A stretch of DNA of 41,426 nucleotides from Dokdonella_A sp040002595. Its GTDB lineage: Bacteria > Pseudomonadota > Gammaproteobacteria > Xanthomonadales > Rhodanobacteraceae. How positions within the stretch are numbered: position 1 is the first letter of the stretch; every line of letters starts with the position of its first letter. The DNA is taken from positions 1-41,426 of the forward strand of contig JBDUED010000005.1 of NCBI GenBank assembly GCA_040002595.1, read 5' to 3'. Below, one piece after another: positions 34,125 through 41,426 of the stretch. The position numbers and the translations under genes are program-made. Below the pieces are notes generated by a model. The model had not been told where the DNA came from. It searched no databases and worked only from the letters and a program-made list of their open reading frames with translations.

Positions 34125-34532
34125 ATGAGTTTTGCTTCGGAGTTCAAATCGTTCGTGATGCGTGGACCCGTGATCGATCTCGCCGTGGGCGTGGTGATCG
34201 GCGCCGCGTTCGGCAAGATCGTCACCTCCCTCGTCGACAACATCATCATGCCGCCGATCGGTTACCTGATTGGCGGTATTGATTTTTCCAGCTTGGCGGC
34301 GTCGCTGGGCAATCCGGTCGTCGATGCAAAGGGACTCGTCACGGGCGGCGCCATCGTCAAGTACGGCGTGTTCCTGAATACGGTCATCCAGTTTCTTATC
34401 ATCGCGGCGGCCATTTTCCTCGTCATCAAGCTGCTCAACCACTTCATGCCGAAGAAGCCGGACGTGCCTGCAGCCGCGACCGCCGAGGTGGTTCTGTTGA
34501 CCGAAATCCGCGATTCCTTGAAAGCACGTTGA
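34125..34532 (+). CDS. mscL: Large-conductance mechanosensitive channel MscL
   Basis: A 135-aa pentameric channel subunit that opens under membrane tension to release osmolytes during osmotic downshock. It has an N-terminal amphipathic helix (FASEFKSFVMRG), a TM1 pore helix (about 15-45: VIDLAVGVVIGAAFGKIVTSLVDNIIMPPIGYL), a periplasmic loop and TM2 (about 78-103: YGVFLNTVIQFLIIAAAIFLVIKLLN). The cytoplasmic bundle ends in LLTEIRDSLKAR. A strong AGGAGG site (34114-34119) lies 5 nt before the ATG. Confidence 0.97.
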   Translation: MSFASEFKSFVMRGPVIDLAVGVVIGAAFGKIVTSLVDNIIMPPIGYLIGGIDFSSLAASLGNPVVDAKGLVTGGAIVKYGVFLNTVIQFLIIAAAIFLVIKLLNHFMPKKPDVPAAATAEVVLLTEIRDSLKAR

Positions 34533-34613
34533 ATCACCCAAACGGTCCAGCTGGCGAGTCATGCGCGTTGGGTCGTCTGGACGGCATCAGCGGGAGCGGA
34601 CGCGAACAGCAAC

Positions 34614-34635
34614 AAAACGGCAGGTGCCCGTTTTT
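34614..34635. terminator. Bidirectional hairpin terminator downstream of mscL
   Basis: AAAACGG (34614-34620) and CCGTTTT (34628-34634) form a perfect 7-bp stem with a 7-nt loop. A T-run follows on the plus strand and the matching A-run gives a T-run on the minus strand. It lies about 80 nt after mscL and 150 nt beyond the convergent methyltransferase gene, so it can serve both. Confidence 0.5.
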
Positions 34636-34754
34636 CACAGCGAAGCCGGGCAAAGGGGGCAAGCGCAGGGATGCGCTGAATGCACCGGGGTCCGAAGCGG
34701 GAGCGCCAGGAAGACGCGAGTCACGCGTAATGTTCTTCACGACGTGCCAAATAC

Positions 34755-34778
34755 CCTCCCAGACGTCGCCTGGGGAGG
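34755..34778 (-). terminator. GC-rich hairpin immediately after the RNA methyltransferase gene
   Basis: CCTCCCAG (34755-34762) and CTGGGGAGG (34770-34778) pair with one bulged base. On the minus strand the hairpin begins 3 nt after the methyltransferase stop codon and is followed by GTATTTGG, a poor T-tract. It may act as a terminator or a 3'-end stabiliser. Confidence 0.35.
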
Positions 34779-34781
34779 ACT

Positions 34782-35612
34782 TCAGGGCATCGATACGCCG
34801 TGCTGGCGCCAATATTCCCCAAGTACGACGGCAGTACTTGCGGCTACGTTGAGACTGTCGATCACACCGCTGCCCGGTATGGTCAGACGCAAATCGGCGT
34901 GCTCAAGCATGGCGGCACTCATGCCTTCGCGTTCGGCGCCGAATATCAGCACGAGTCGCGGCGGCAATGCCGTCGCATACAACGAGACCCCGCCAGTCGG
35001 CACGGTCGCCACTAGCGTGAAGCCGTGCCCACGCAAGGCCGCGAGCGCGGTCGCGGCCTCCGCCTGCACGAACGGGACTGCCTCGGCCGCGCCTTCGGCA
35101 ACGCGCGCGGCCGCGCCTGATACATCGAGTCCGGATGCCGCGGGCACGAGTACCCCTCCGGCTCCAAAGTGCGCCGCACTGCGGATGAGTGCGCCAAGGT
35201 TGTGCGGATTGCCGACGCCGTCGAGCCAAAGCAGCGCGCACGGCGCGGGTGCTTCGGAAATCGTCGCCAGCAACACATCAAGATCAAGCGGCGGCGCGCG
35301 CAGCAGGTCGAAGCACACACCCTCGTGATGGCGCGAAGCGGTCAACTTGTCCAGATCCGATTCCCCCACCACGCGGTAGCCCAAGCGCTGCTTGACGCAC
35401 CAGGCAAGCACATTTTTCAGTTGTGGAATTCGGGCCTCGGTCAGATAGACCTTGCGCAATGCCTGCGGCCGTTTCGCGAAAGCGGCGATACAGGCATTGA
35501 GTCCATACAGGCGCGCTTCGGGCGCTTTTTGCATGCCTTCTCTGCGCGCCTCGGCCGCTTGTTTCCACGGCGACGGGGAAACGGGGCGGGATGGTCGCGA
35601 ATCGCGATTCAT
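34782..35612 (-). CDS. TrmH/SpoU-family RNA 2'-O-methyltransferase
   Basis: A 276-aa SPOUT methyltransferase, expected to methylate a ribose 2'-OH in rRNA or tRNA. It has an N-terminal substrate-binding domain (about 33-110: ARLYGLNACIAAFAKRPQALRKVYL). The SPOUT knot carries motif 1 LDGVGNPHNLGALIRSAAHFGA, motif 2 LIFGAEREGM and motif 3 LTIPGSGVIDSLNVAASTAVVLGEYWRQ. It resembles RlmB and YfiF-type enzymes; the precise target is not readable from sequence. Its ATG overlaps the stop of the GNAT gene upstream by 3 nt, so the two are translationally coupled. Confidence 0.92.
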   Translation of the reverse strand: MNRDSRPSRPVSPSPWKQAAEARREGMQKAPEARLYGLNACIAAFAKRPQALRKVYLTEARIPQLKNVLAWCVKQRLGYRVVGESDLDKLTASRHHEGVCFDLLRAPPLDLDVLLATISEAPAPCALLWLDGVGNPHNLGALIRSAAHFGAGGVLVPAASGLDVSGAAARVAEGAAEAVPFVQAEAATALAALRGHGFTLVATVPTGGVSLYATALPPRLVLIFGAEREGMSAAMLEHADLRLTIPGSGVIDSLNVAASTAVVLGEYWRQHGVSMP

Positions 35613-36169
35613 GAACTTGCTTCCGGGTCGCGCCGTACGCGCGCGTAGATGAAAAGGTCGAGGCGTTCGCCGTGGCGCGCGGCCGCGCTGCGCTTGACAG
35701 ATTCGCGCGCGAAGCCGGCTTTTTCAAGCACGCGTGCGGAAGCCGGATTGTTCGCGTAGACGGTCGCATGCAGTCGATGCACGTCGAACGCAATCATTGC
35801 GTGCTCGGCAAATACGCCCACGACCGCGGTCATGATGCCGCGCCCCCAATAGCGCCGCCCCAGCCAGTAGCCAAGCTCCGCGCAATCTCGCTGCGCGTCG
35901 CGACCCGGGTGCAGGCTGACGCCGCCGACGGCGGCGCCGTCAATCTCCACCGCCCATGCGCGATCCGCTTCGTCGACCGCGCGTGCCAGCCATGCGCGCC
36001 CATCGTCGCCAGTGTACGGATAGGGAAAGCGATCGGCCAAACCACGCGACACGCTTTCATCGCTCGCATTCGCAACCAGGCTGTCGAGGTCATCCGCGCG
36101 CCATGGGCGCAGGAGCGCGACGCCGCAATCAAGCTGTGGCAGCGGCAGCGATGATGGTTGCGCTTGCAT
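35609..36169 (-). CDS. GNAT acetyltransferase (RimJ/RimL-like)
   Basis: A 186-aa acetyl-CoA-dependent N-acetyltransferase. The N-terminal strand GVALLRPWRADDLDSL, the VGGVSLHPGRD segment and the acetyl-CoA loop ELGYWLGRRYWGRGIMTAVVGVFAEHA (R-x-W-G-R-G) are typical. So is VHRLHATVYANNPASARVLEKAGFARE, which places it near RimJ/RimL and antibiotic or protein N-acetyltransferases. The ATG at 36169 begins about ten residues before the domain. The same frame is open upstream through a MarR-like fragment. It is coupled to the RNA methyltransferase gene downstream. The acetylated target is unknown. Confidence 0.9.
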   Translation of the reverse strand: MQAQPSSLPLPQLDCGVALLRPWRADDLDSLVANASDESVSRGLADRFPYPYTGDDGRAWLARAVDEADRAWAVEIDGAAVGGVSLHPGRDAQRDCAELGYWLGRRYWGRGIMTAVVGVFAEHAMIAFDVHRLHATVYANNPASARVLEKAGFARESVKRSAAARHGERLDLFIYARVRRDPEASS

Positions 36170-36279
36170 GCGGTCGGGCGGGTCGGCGCACCGTTTGATG
36201 TAGCCAGCCTTTTCGAGGCGTTCGATCACGCGCCCGGCGAGCGCGGCTTTGGCCGCGCGTCCAGCCAGCGCCAAAGCGC
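36170..36279 (-). pseudogene. MarR-like winged-helix remnant ahead of the GNAT gene
   Basis: In frame with and directly upstream of the GNAT ATG, the minus strand encodes GRVIERLEKAGYIKR followed by CADPPDR. This matches the end of the recognition helix and the wing of MarR regulators (pattern xRLVDRLExxGLVxRxPDPxDRR). Nothing resembling the rest of a MarR domain precedes it, because chpC ends at 36280. It looks like the tail of a lost MarR gene or MarR-GNAT fusion. A chance match over about 22 residues cannot be excluded. Confidence 0.4.
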
Positions 36280-36744
36280 TTACGCGGCCAGCGCGCGCGC
36301 AACCATGTCCTCGATAACATCGAGGTCGGGAATGATGGCGCGATCATCGCGCACCAGTACCTCGGCTCGAATGCCGGGTGCGTGCGGATGTTCATCGCTG
36401 GTCGGGATCAACAATTCCTGGGTGATCGTGGTCAGGCGCGGAAAACCTTGCGCCAACAGTGCCAGGAAAGGCATCCCGGCGTGACCGCCCAGCGCTTTCA
36501 ACACCGCAACACGTGCGTTCGCGCGGGGCTCCTCATCAAGCTGGCCGGCCAGGATCGGAAAGGAGAACAGCGGCAGGCGCCAGCCACGCCAGGCGAGCCG
36601 GCCGAGCAGCCATGCCGGGGCATTGGCCACTTGTTCGGGTTGCGTGTAGCTGATGACCTCAGCCACGGTTGCGTTCGGCAGCAGTACGCGGCCGCCGGTG
36701 ACCGGCACCATCACGCCACGGATTTCGCGTGGTAATTCGATCAT
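36280..36744 (-). CDS. chpC: ChpC-like CheW-domain protein of the Pil-Chp pathway
   Basis: A 154-aa CheW-fold protein, a candidate linker between a methyl-accepting chemoreceptor and the ChpA kinase. It has the strand pattern GVMVPVTGGRVLLPNATVAEVI, then NAPAWLLGRLAWRGWRLPLFSF, and the C-terminal half through PDLDVIEDMVARALAA. It is divergent from classical CheW, which fits the ChpC branch. It follows chpB after 88 nt on the minus strand, as in the chpABC order of Pseudomonas. Confidence 0.85.
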   Translation of the reverse strand: MIELPREIRGVMVPVTGGRVLLPNATVAEVISYTQPEQVANAPAWLLGRLAWRGWRLPLFSFPILAGQLDEEPRANARVAVLKALGGHAGMPFLALLAQGFPRLTTITQELLIPTSDEHPHAPGIRAEVLVRDDRAIIPDLDVIEDMVARALAA

Positions 36745-36832
36745 TGCCCTTCCCCACCTGTGCGATCGCAGTGGATCGCCCTTGCATTGCTACCTAGGTT
36801 CGGCTCCGCAGCACGGAACCGGCATTTCCGAT

Positions 36833-38632
36833 TCAAGCCGAATCGGCCACCAGCTTTTGCGCCAGTTCCTGCGGCGAACCGGAGAAACTCACCATGCCTT
36901 GTGCCATCACGCCATCGATCATGGTGCTGACGACGCAGGTATCCGGACGTTGCGTGTAGACCGAACCACCCTCGTCTACCAGATGCCGGCAACCTTCGGC
37001 CGCATCTGTGGACATACCCGAAAAAATGATCGCTCCGGCATCCGCCCCAAACCGATCGGCCACATCGCGCAACACGCGATCGATCGACGGATTGAACGGG
37101 GTTGCCGCGGTGTTGCGCTCAAGCACGACAACGCCCTGGCGATCGACCAGCAACCGCTGGTGCGTCGGCGCGATAAGCACGTCACCGTGGCCGGCGCGCT
37201 CGCCATGTGCAGGCACGCGCACGTTCAATGGCGTCGCTTGGGCCAGTTGTCGCGCCATCATCTCGACAAATTCCTCACCCAGATGTTGAGCAAGCACAAA
37301 CAGCGCAGGATAGTCGCGCGGCAACCCGGCAAGAAACTCGCGCACCGCCTCAGGGCCACCGATTGACGCGCCAAGCACCCAGACGCGACGGATCTTGGCT
37401 TTGGGTGCGCGCAGCGAATCGGGATCCAACCAGTCTTCCTCCGCGACCGCTTCGATGGCAGTCGGCGCAACCGCCTCGTCGAGCGGCATCAGTTCAAGCG
37501 AGGATCGGGAAAACGGACCCAGTGCGTGTGCAGAGTCGGCGTCTGCTACCGGCGCAAGAAACTCCTCCGGACGCAGTTTTTCGATTCCAAATATCGTCGG
37601 ATGCGCGATGGCCTCGGGCACCGACGGCAATGGGGAAGACGCGTTCTGCAGATCGTCGACCGACCATTCCAGCGGGGCAAGCTCCTCCACTGGCGGCAAT
37701 TCGACGTGCGTACGCGCGACGTAAGGCGACGCCGGGATGGAAGGGGGCGGCGCAAATTCGGCTTGCTGTTCCTCGTCAAAGTCGAAATCATCGGCCGGCA
37801 CGAGTTCAAGATCGAAGCCGCCAAAAACGGACGAATTGCCCGACATGTCGGTCGCGACCGCCTGCGGTGCGGTCACGGCAAACGCCTGCGCTGGCGAATC
37901 AACGGGATCGTGTTCGAGCCCAGTTGCAATGGACGCCGCGCCGACTGAAAAATCCAGATCGTCAAATTCGTCGATATCGAAAGAATCAAATGCACCCGAC
38001 GGAACCGGCGGTATGCTCGCGAGCGGCGGCGGCCCCATCGCAGGCATGTCCATCAGGCTGTCGAAATCAATCAGGTCGGAGGCGTCGAACGCTTCGATTG
38101 CATCGGGCGCTACGGGCGCATCCACGGGATCCACCGATGCAGTGTCGACCGCGGCCTGCGGCATGACCACCGCCTCTTCCGGCACGGCCGCAAACGTCCA
38201 TGCGTTTTCATCTTCGGGCGCACGGACTGCGACCTCTTCCACAGCCGCAATCGTAGGCATCGGCACGGGTTGCGCGCCAGTCGGTCGCGGCGGATCGATG
38301 TCGGCACCATCGAAAATCTTGGTGCCCAGGTGGCGGACCCACCGAGCGTGATCCCAGCCGGTTAGCGCACTGGATACCTCGCCGTCGTTGAACACGACGC
38401 GATAGCGTTCATCGTCGAGTAGACTGTAGATGTTTTCCAGGTCTGCTTCGTCTTGTGCGTCAAGATTCACGAAGACGACGCTTGCGCCCGACTGTTCGAG
38501 TGCCGCGCGGTCGAACTCGTGGGCCGGCGCCTCGTACACGATCGAGGTACGGAGTGTGGCCAGCGCTTCCCGAACGTGATCGCTGAGATCGCGCGTTTCG
38601 TAGAGCAATGCGACGGGAAGCACATCAGACAC
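36833..38632 (-). CDS. chpB: ChpB, CheB-type chemoreceptor methylesterase with long acidic linker
   Basis: A 599-aa protein whose C-terminal domain (about 415-599) is a CheB methylesterase that removes methyl groups from PilJ-type receptors. The triad is visible: S423 in VLGASIGGPEA, H450 in VLAQHLGEEF and D543 in FSGMSTDAAEG. The first 110 residues look like a degenerate receiver domain (VALLYETRDLSDHVREAL, VVFVNLD, HLGTKIF) without the acidic pair that binds magnesium. Residues about 111-414 are a Pro/Ala/Asp/Glu-rich linker with clustered DFD-type motifs (AFDSFDIDEFDDLDF, DDFDFDEEQQ). The GTG at 38632 overlaps the chpA stop (GTGTCTGA), so translation is coupled. The size is well above usual CheB proteins (about 350 aa). 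Confidence 0.88.
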   Translation of the reverse strand: MSDVLPVALLYETRDLSDHVREALATLRTSIVYEAPAHEFDRAALEQSGASVVFVNLDAQDEADLENIYSLLDDERYRVVFNDGEVSSALTGWDHARWVRHLGTKIFDGADIDPPRPTGAQPVPMPTIAAVEEVAVRAPEDENAWTFAAVPEEAVVMPQAAVDTASVDPVDAPVAPDAIEAFDASDLIDFDSLMDMPAMGPPPLASIPPVPSGAFDSFDIDEFDDLDFSVGAASIATGLEHDPVDSPAQAFAVTAPQAVATDMSGNSSVFGGFDLELVPADDFDFDEEQQAEFAPPPSIPASPYVARTHVELPPVEELAPLEWSVDDLQNASSPLPSVPEAIAHPTIFGIEKLRPEEFLAPVADADSAHALGPFSRSSLELMPLDEAVAPTAIEAVAEEDWLDPDSLRAPKAKIRRVWVLGASIGGPEAVREFLAGLPRDYPALFVLAQHLGEEFVEMMARQLAQATPLNVRVPAHGERAGHGDVLIAPTHQRLLVDRQGVVVLERNTAATPFNPSIDRVLRDVADRFGADAGAIIFSGMSTDAAEGCRHLVDEGGSVYTQRPDTCVVSTMIDGVMAQGMVSFSGSPQELAQKLVADSA

Positions 38633-41426
38633 GTTCGCGCCCCAGCACTTCATGCACATGCTTGAGCAAATCATCTTCCTGGTAAGGCTTGCCCAGGTAA
38701 TGTTCGACGCCGATTTCCAGCGCGCGTTGGCGATGCTTCTCGCCGGTGCGCGAGGTGATCATGATAATTGGCACCTGGCGCAGGCGTGAATCGTTGCGCA
38801 TGTAGGTGGCCAGTTCATAGCCGTCCATGCGCGGCATTTCGATGTCGAGCAGCATCAGATCGGGTACGTTTTCCTGCAGCTTTTCAAGCGCATCCAGGCC
38901 GTCCTTCGCGGTTACCACGTCGAAATCGGCGCGTTCGAGCACCCGTGTGGTGACCTTGCGCATGGTGATCGAATCATCCACCACCATGACCAGCGGCTTC
39001 TGTCGCGCTTGCGGCTCGTGCGTCGGCTCGGCGGCCATGTACGAGGGCACATCTTCGATGCTGCCTGCGTCGATGCGTGCACGCAGCGCGGCGATTCGAC
39101 GCACCATTGGCGCCAGATCGAGAATGATGACGACCGCGCCATCGCCCATGATCGTCGCGCCGAAGATGCCGGGCACGGAACTGATTTGCGGACCCACCGA
39201 CTTGACCACGATTTCACGTGAGCCCACTACGCCATCGATGCGCACCGCGGCGCGTTGGTCGCCGCTGCGGACCATCAGCAACGGCACCTGGGTATCGTCG
39301 CTGACACGCGCACGCGTCACGCCGAGCAACTGCGCCAGATCGTAGATATTGAACTCTTCGCCAGCATACGAATGCTTAGGATTGCCCAGCGCAAACCGGC
39401 GTTCCAGATCATCGCTGGCTATGCGCGCGACACCCTGCACGGACGACATCGGAATCGCGTAGCTCGATTCGCCGAGCTTGACAAGAATCGCCTGGGTCAC
39501 CGCCAGCGTGAAGGGCAGACGGATGGTGAACCCGGCACCTTGGCCGGGCGTTGAATCGATGACCAGCGAGCCGCCCAACTGCTTGATCTCGGTGTGGACG
39601 ACATCCATGCCGACACCGCGACCAGAAAGTTGAGTCAACTCTCGTGCGGTGGAGAATCCGGTTTCGAGTACAAACGCGTACAGATCGCGATCGGACAGCG
39701 ACGCACCTTCGGCGAGCAGGCCGCGCTCGATCGCCTGGCGCCGGATCGCATCGCGATCCATTCCCCGGCCATCGTCGGTGACGCGCAACACCACTTCGGT
39801 CGATTCACGACTGACCGCGATGTTGACCGTGCCCTCCGCCGGCTTTCCCGCCGCGACGCGGTCATCGGGCGTCTCGATGCCGTGCGCGAGCGCGTTGCGC
39901 AACATGTGCTCGAACGGCGCTTTCATGCGTTCAAGCAGATTGCGATCCATTTCGCCATGCGCCCCTTCGACTTTCAGCTGCGCGCGCTTGCCCACTTCCT
40001 GCGCCGCCTGGCGCAAGGTGCGGCGCAAATTCGGCACCAGCGAATCGAAGGGCACCATGCGCGTGCGCATGAGTCCTTCTTGCAGATCGGAACTGACGCG
40101 CTGCTGCTGCAGCAGCAAGGTTTCGGACTGTCGCGTCTGGTCGTCGAGCAAGCCCTGGATGGAGACCAGATCCGAAACCGACTCGCCGAGTGCGCGTGAT
40201 AGCTGTTGCAACTGCGAGAAGCGGTCGAGTTCGAGCGGATCGAATGCGCCGAGTCCGGTGTCCTGCTGCTCGCGCTGGAAACGCGCGATGATTTGTGCTT
40301 CGGTTTCGATTTCGAGCTTGCGCAACTGGTCGCGCAGGCGGCTGACGGTCTGGTCGAACTCGACCAGATTGAAACGGAACGTGGAGATCTGCTGTTCCAG
40401 ACGCGAACGGTAGATCGAGACTTCGCCGGCGTAATTGACCAGCGAGTCGAGCAGATCCGAACGCACGCGTATCATTTCCTGCGGCGCGTGCGGCGTTTCC
40501 TCCTGATCCATCGCGGTCAAGTGGCGCGGTTTCGGGCGCGCAGCCGGCGGCTGCACCACGGCATCGCTGGCTGCCTTGTCGAGCATGGTTGCGGAAGCCG
40601 CCAATGGCGTCGTCGGTGTCGCGGCGGCGGCCGTAGACGTTGCGGCGGTTGCTCCATCATCGGCGTGGACAACTTCGCCGGATACCAAGCTCTCAAATCG
40701 CGCAATCGCATGCGTGGGCATCGCAATCGCACGGCGCTGGGCGACACGCTGCACCAGCACATGCAGTCGATCGAAGCCGCGTTCGAGCGATTCGACCGAA
40801 ACGCGATCGATCGCGAGGCGTCCGTCGCTGATCGCATCCACCAGCGATTCCATCGCGTGGCTCAGATCGCCGATAGGTGCGAGCCCGGCCATGCGCGCGC
40901 CGCCCTTGAGCGTATGCAGATCGCGCTGCAGACCGACGACATGCAAACGTTCGTGGGGCGCTTCGCGCAAGCTGGCGACGAGCGAATCGGAATGATCGAG
41001 AATATCCGCGCCTTCCTGCACGAAAATGTCGAGCAGTTCGTCGTCGGTATCGATCAGTTCAAGCACGCCATCGGGCTGCGCGTCTTCGGCGATGGGCGCC
41101 GCCTCGGGCCCCGCCAATGGTTCGTGCGCGGACACCGCGCCGGAAGGCGTGGGCGCATCTGACGGCGCGAAAACACCAGCATCCTCGCCCGATTCGCTCG
41201 CCTGCAATGGGGTGCTATCGATCAGGTGCGAAATGTCGTCGTCGAGCGTCTGCGCGTCCGTCACATCGGGCGCTGCATCGGCGAGCACGATTTCCTCGTC
41301 GGCAAATGCGACCGATTCTTCGTGCATCGGCGGCGGCGTTTCATCGGCGCGCGCCGTCTCCACGAGATCGAGCGCCTCGTTCACGCTGTCCTCAAGCGTT
41401 GCAGGTTCGATCCACGGCTCGCTGCC
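38625..41426 (-). CDS. chpA: ChpA-type hybrid chemotaxis histidine kinase/response regulator (partial, N-terminus off window)
   Basis: The C-terminal 933 residues of a large CheA-like hybrid kinase that controls type IV pilus motility. In order: an acidic linker, an Hpt domain with phosphorylatable histidine in LHTLKGGARMAG (codon near 40916), another linker, and the dimerisation region (MIRVRSDLLDSLVNYAGEVSIYR). The HATPase follows (N box LRNALAHGIET, G boxes DDGRGMD and GRGVGMDVV), then a CheW-like domain (about 39500-39050) and a C-terminal receiver (VVDDS, phospho-aspartate in MLLDIEMPRMDG, codon near 38846, and lysine in LGKPY). The frame is open to the window edge with no stop, and ChpA/PilL proteins usually have several Hpt domains, so much of the N-terminus is missing. 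It overlaps chpB by 8 nt. Confidence 0.95.
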   Translation of the reverse strand, partial: GSEPWIEPATLEDSVNEALDLVETARADETPPPMHEESVAFADEEIVLADAAPDVTDAQTLDDDISHLIDSTPLQASESGEDAGVFAPSDAPTPSGAVSAHEPLAGPEAAPIAEDAQPDGVLELIDTDDELLDIFVQEGADILDHSDSLVASLREAPHERLHVVGLQRDLHTLKGGARMAGLAPIGDLSHAMESLVDAISDGRLAIDRVSVESLERGFDRLHVLVQRVAQRRAIAMPTHAIARFESLVSGEVVHADDGATAATSTAAAATPTTPLAASATMLDKAASDAVVQPPAARPKPRHLTAMDQEETPHAPQEMIRVRSDLLDSLVNYAGEVSIYRSRLEQQISTFRFNLVEFDQTVSRLRDQLRKLEIETEAQIIARFQREQQDTGLGAFDPLELDRFSQLQQLSRALGESVSDLVSIQGLLDDQTRQSETLLLQQQRVSSDLQEGLMRTRMVPFDSLVPNLRRTLRQAAQEVGKRAQLKVEGAHGEMDRNLLERMKAPFEHMLRNALAHGIETPDDRVAAGKPAEGTVNIAVSRESTEVVLRVTDDGRGMDRDAIRRQAIERGLLAEGASLSDRDLYAFVLETGFSTARELTQLSGRGVGMDVVHTEIKQLGGSLVIDSTPGQGAGFTIRLPFTLAVTQAILVKLGESSYAIPMSSVQGVARIASDDLERRFALGNPKHSYAGEEFNIYDLAQLLGVTRARVSDDTQVPLLMVRSGDQRAAVRIDGVVGSREIVVKSVGPQISSVPGIFGATIMGDGAVVIILDLAPMVRRIAALRARIDAGSIEDVPSYMAAEPTHEPQARQKPLVMVVDDSITMRKVTTRVLERADFDVVTAKDGLDALEKLQENVPDLMLLDIEMPRMDGYELATYMRNDSRLRQVPIIMITSRTGEKHRQRALEIGVEHYLGKPYQEDDLLKHVHEVLGRERV

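Overview
The window reads as a stretch of core chromosome from a high-GC gammaproteobacterium, most likely of the Xanthomonadales (the Rhodanobacteraceae/Xanthomonadaceae group). This is inferred from gene order (rpoZ-spoT-ridA-recG; yicC-gmk; rph-rdgB-hemW; thiS-thiG-trmB), a type B L31 protein, a Pil-Chp chemotaxis system next to type IV pilus genes, and interspersed TTTGTRGGAGC-type palindromic repeats. I see no rRNA, tRNA, CRISPR array, prophage or insertion sequence.

Layout. 1-4.1 kb: pilM (cut by the left edge) diverges from a penicillin-binding protein 1A gene, which is coupled to a conserved gene of unknown function. 4.1-11.5 kb, minus strand: citrate synthase, rpmE2, recG, ridA, spoT, rpoZ. 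11.7-15.8 kb: the Mla outer-membrane lipid-transport set. mlaFEDCB is on the minus strand and mlaA is on the plus strand, convergent with it; the whole set lies between rpoZ and gmk. 16-17.7 kb, minus strand: gmk and yicC. 17.7-24.2 kb, plus strand: rph, rdgB, a toxin-antitoxin pair, hemW, a small zinc-ribbon protein, thiS, thiG, trmB. 24.5-28.4 kb: an SLC13-type transporter with RCK_C domains, a Rieske protein, a small membrane protein and an EamA exporter. 28.4-33.1 kb, minus strand: a four-gene ABC export system (adaptor, ATPase, two FtsX-type permeases). 33.4-34.5 kb: an FAH-family hydrolase and mscL. 34.8-41.4 kb, minus strand: the signalling end of the Pil-Chp pathway (chpA cut by the right edge, chpB, chpC), followed by a GNAT acetyltransferase and a SpoU-type RNA methyltransferase.

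Most of the window is ordinary housekeeping and I do not see a clear new multi-gene system. The places worth a second look are: the excisionase-type antitoxin/PIN toxin pair wedged between rdgB and hemW, with three tandem 9-bp repeats over its promoter and gene debris beside it; REP-like inverted repeats, one of which appears to supply the stop codon of gmk; a MarR-like fragment in frame ahead of the GNAT gene; an enlarged ChpB with a long acidic linker and a degenerate receiver-like N-terminus; and the conserved unknown gene coupled to PBP1A.
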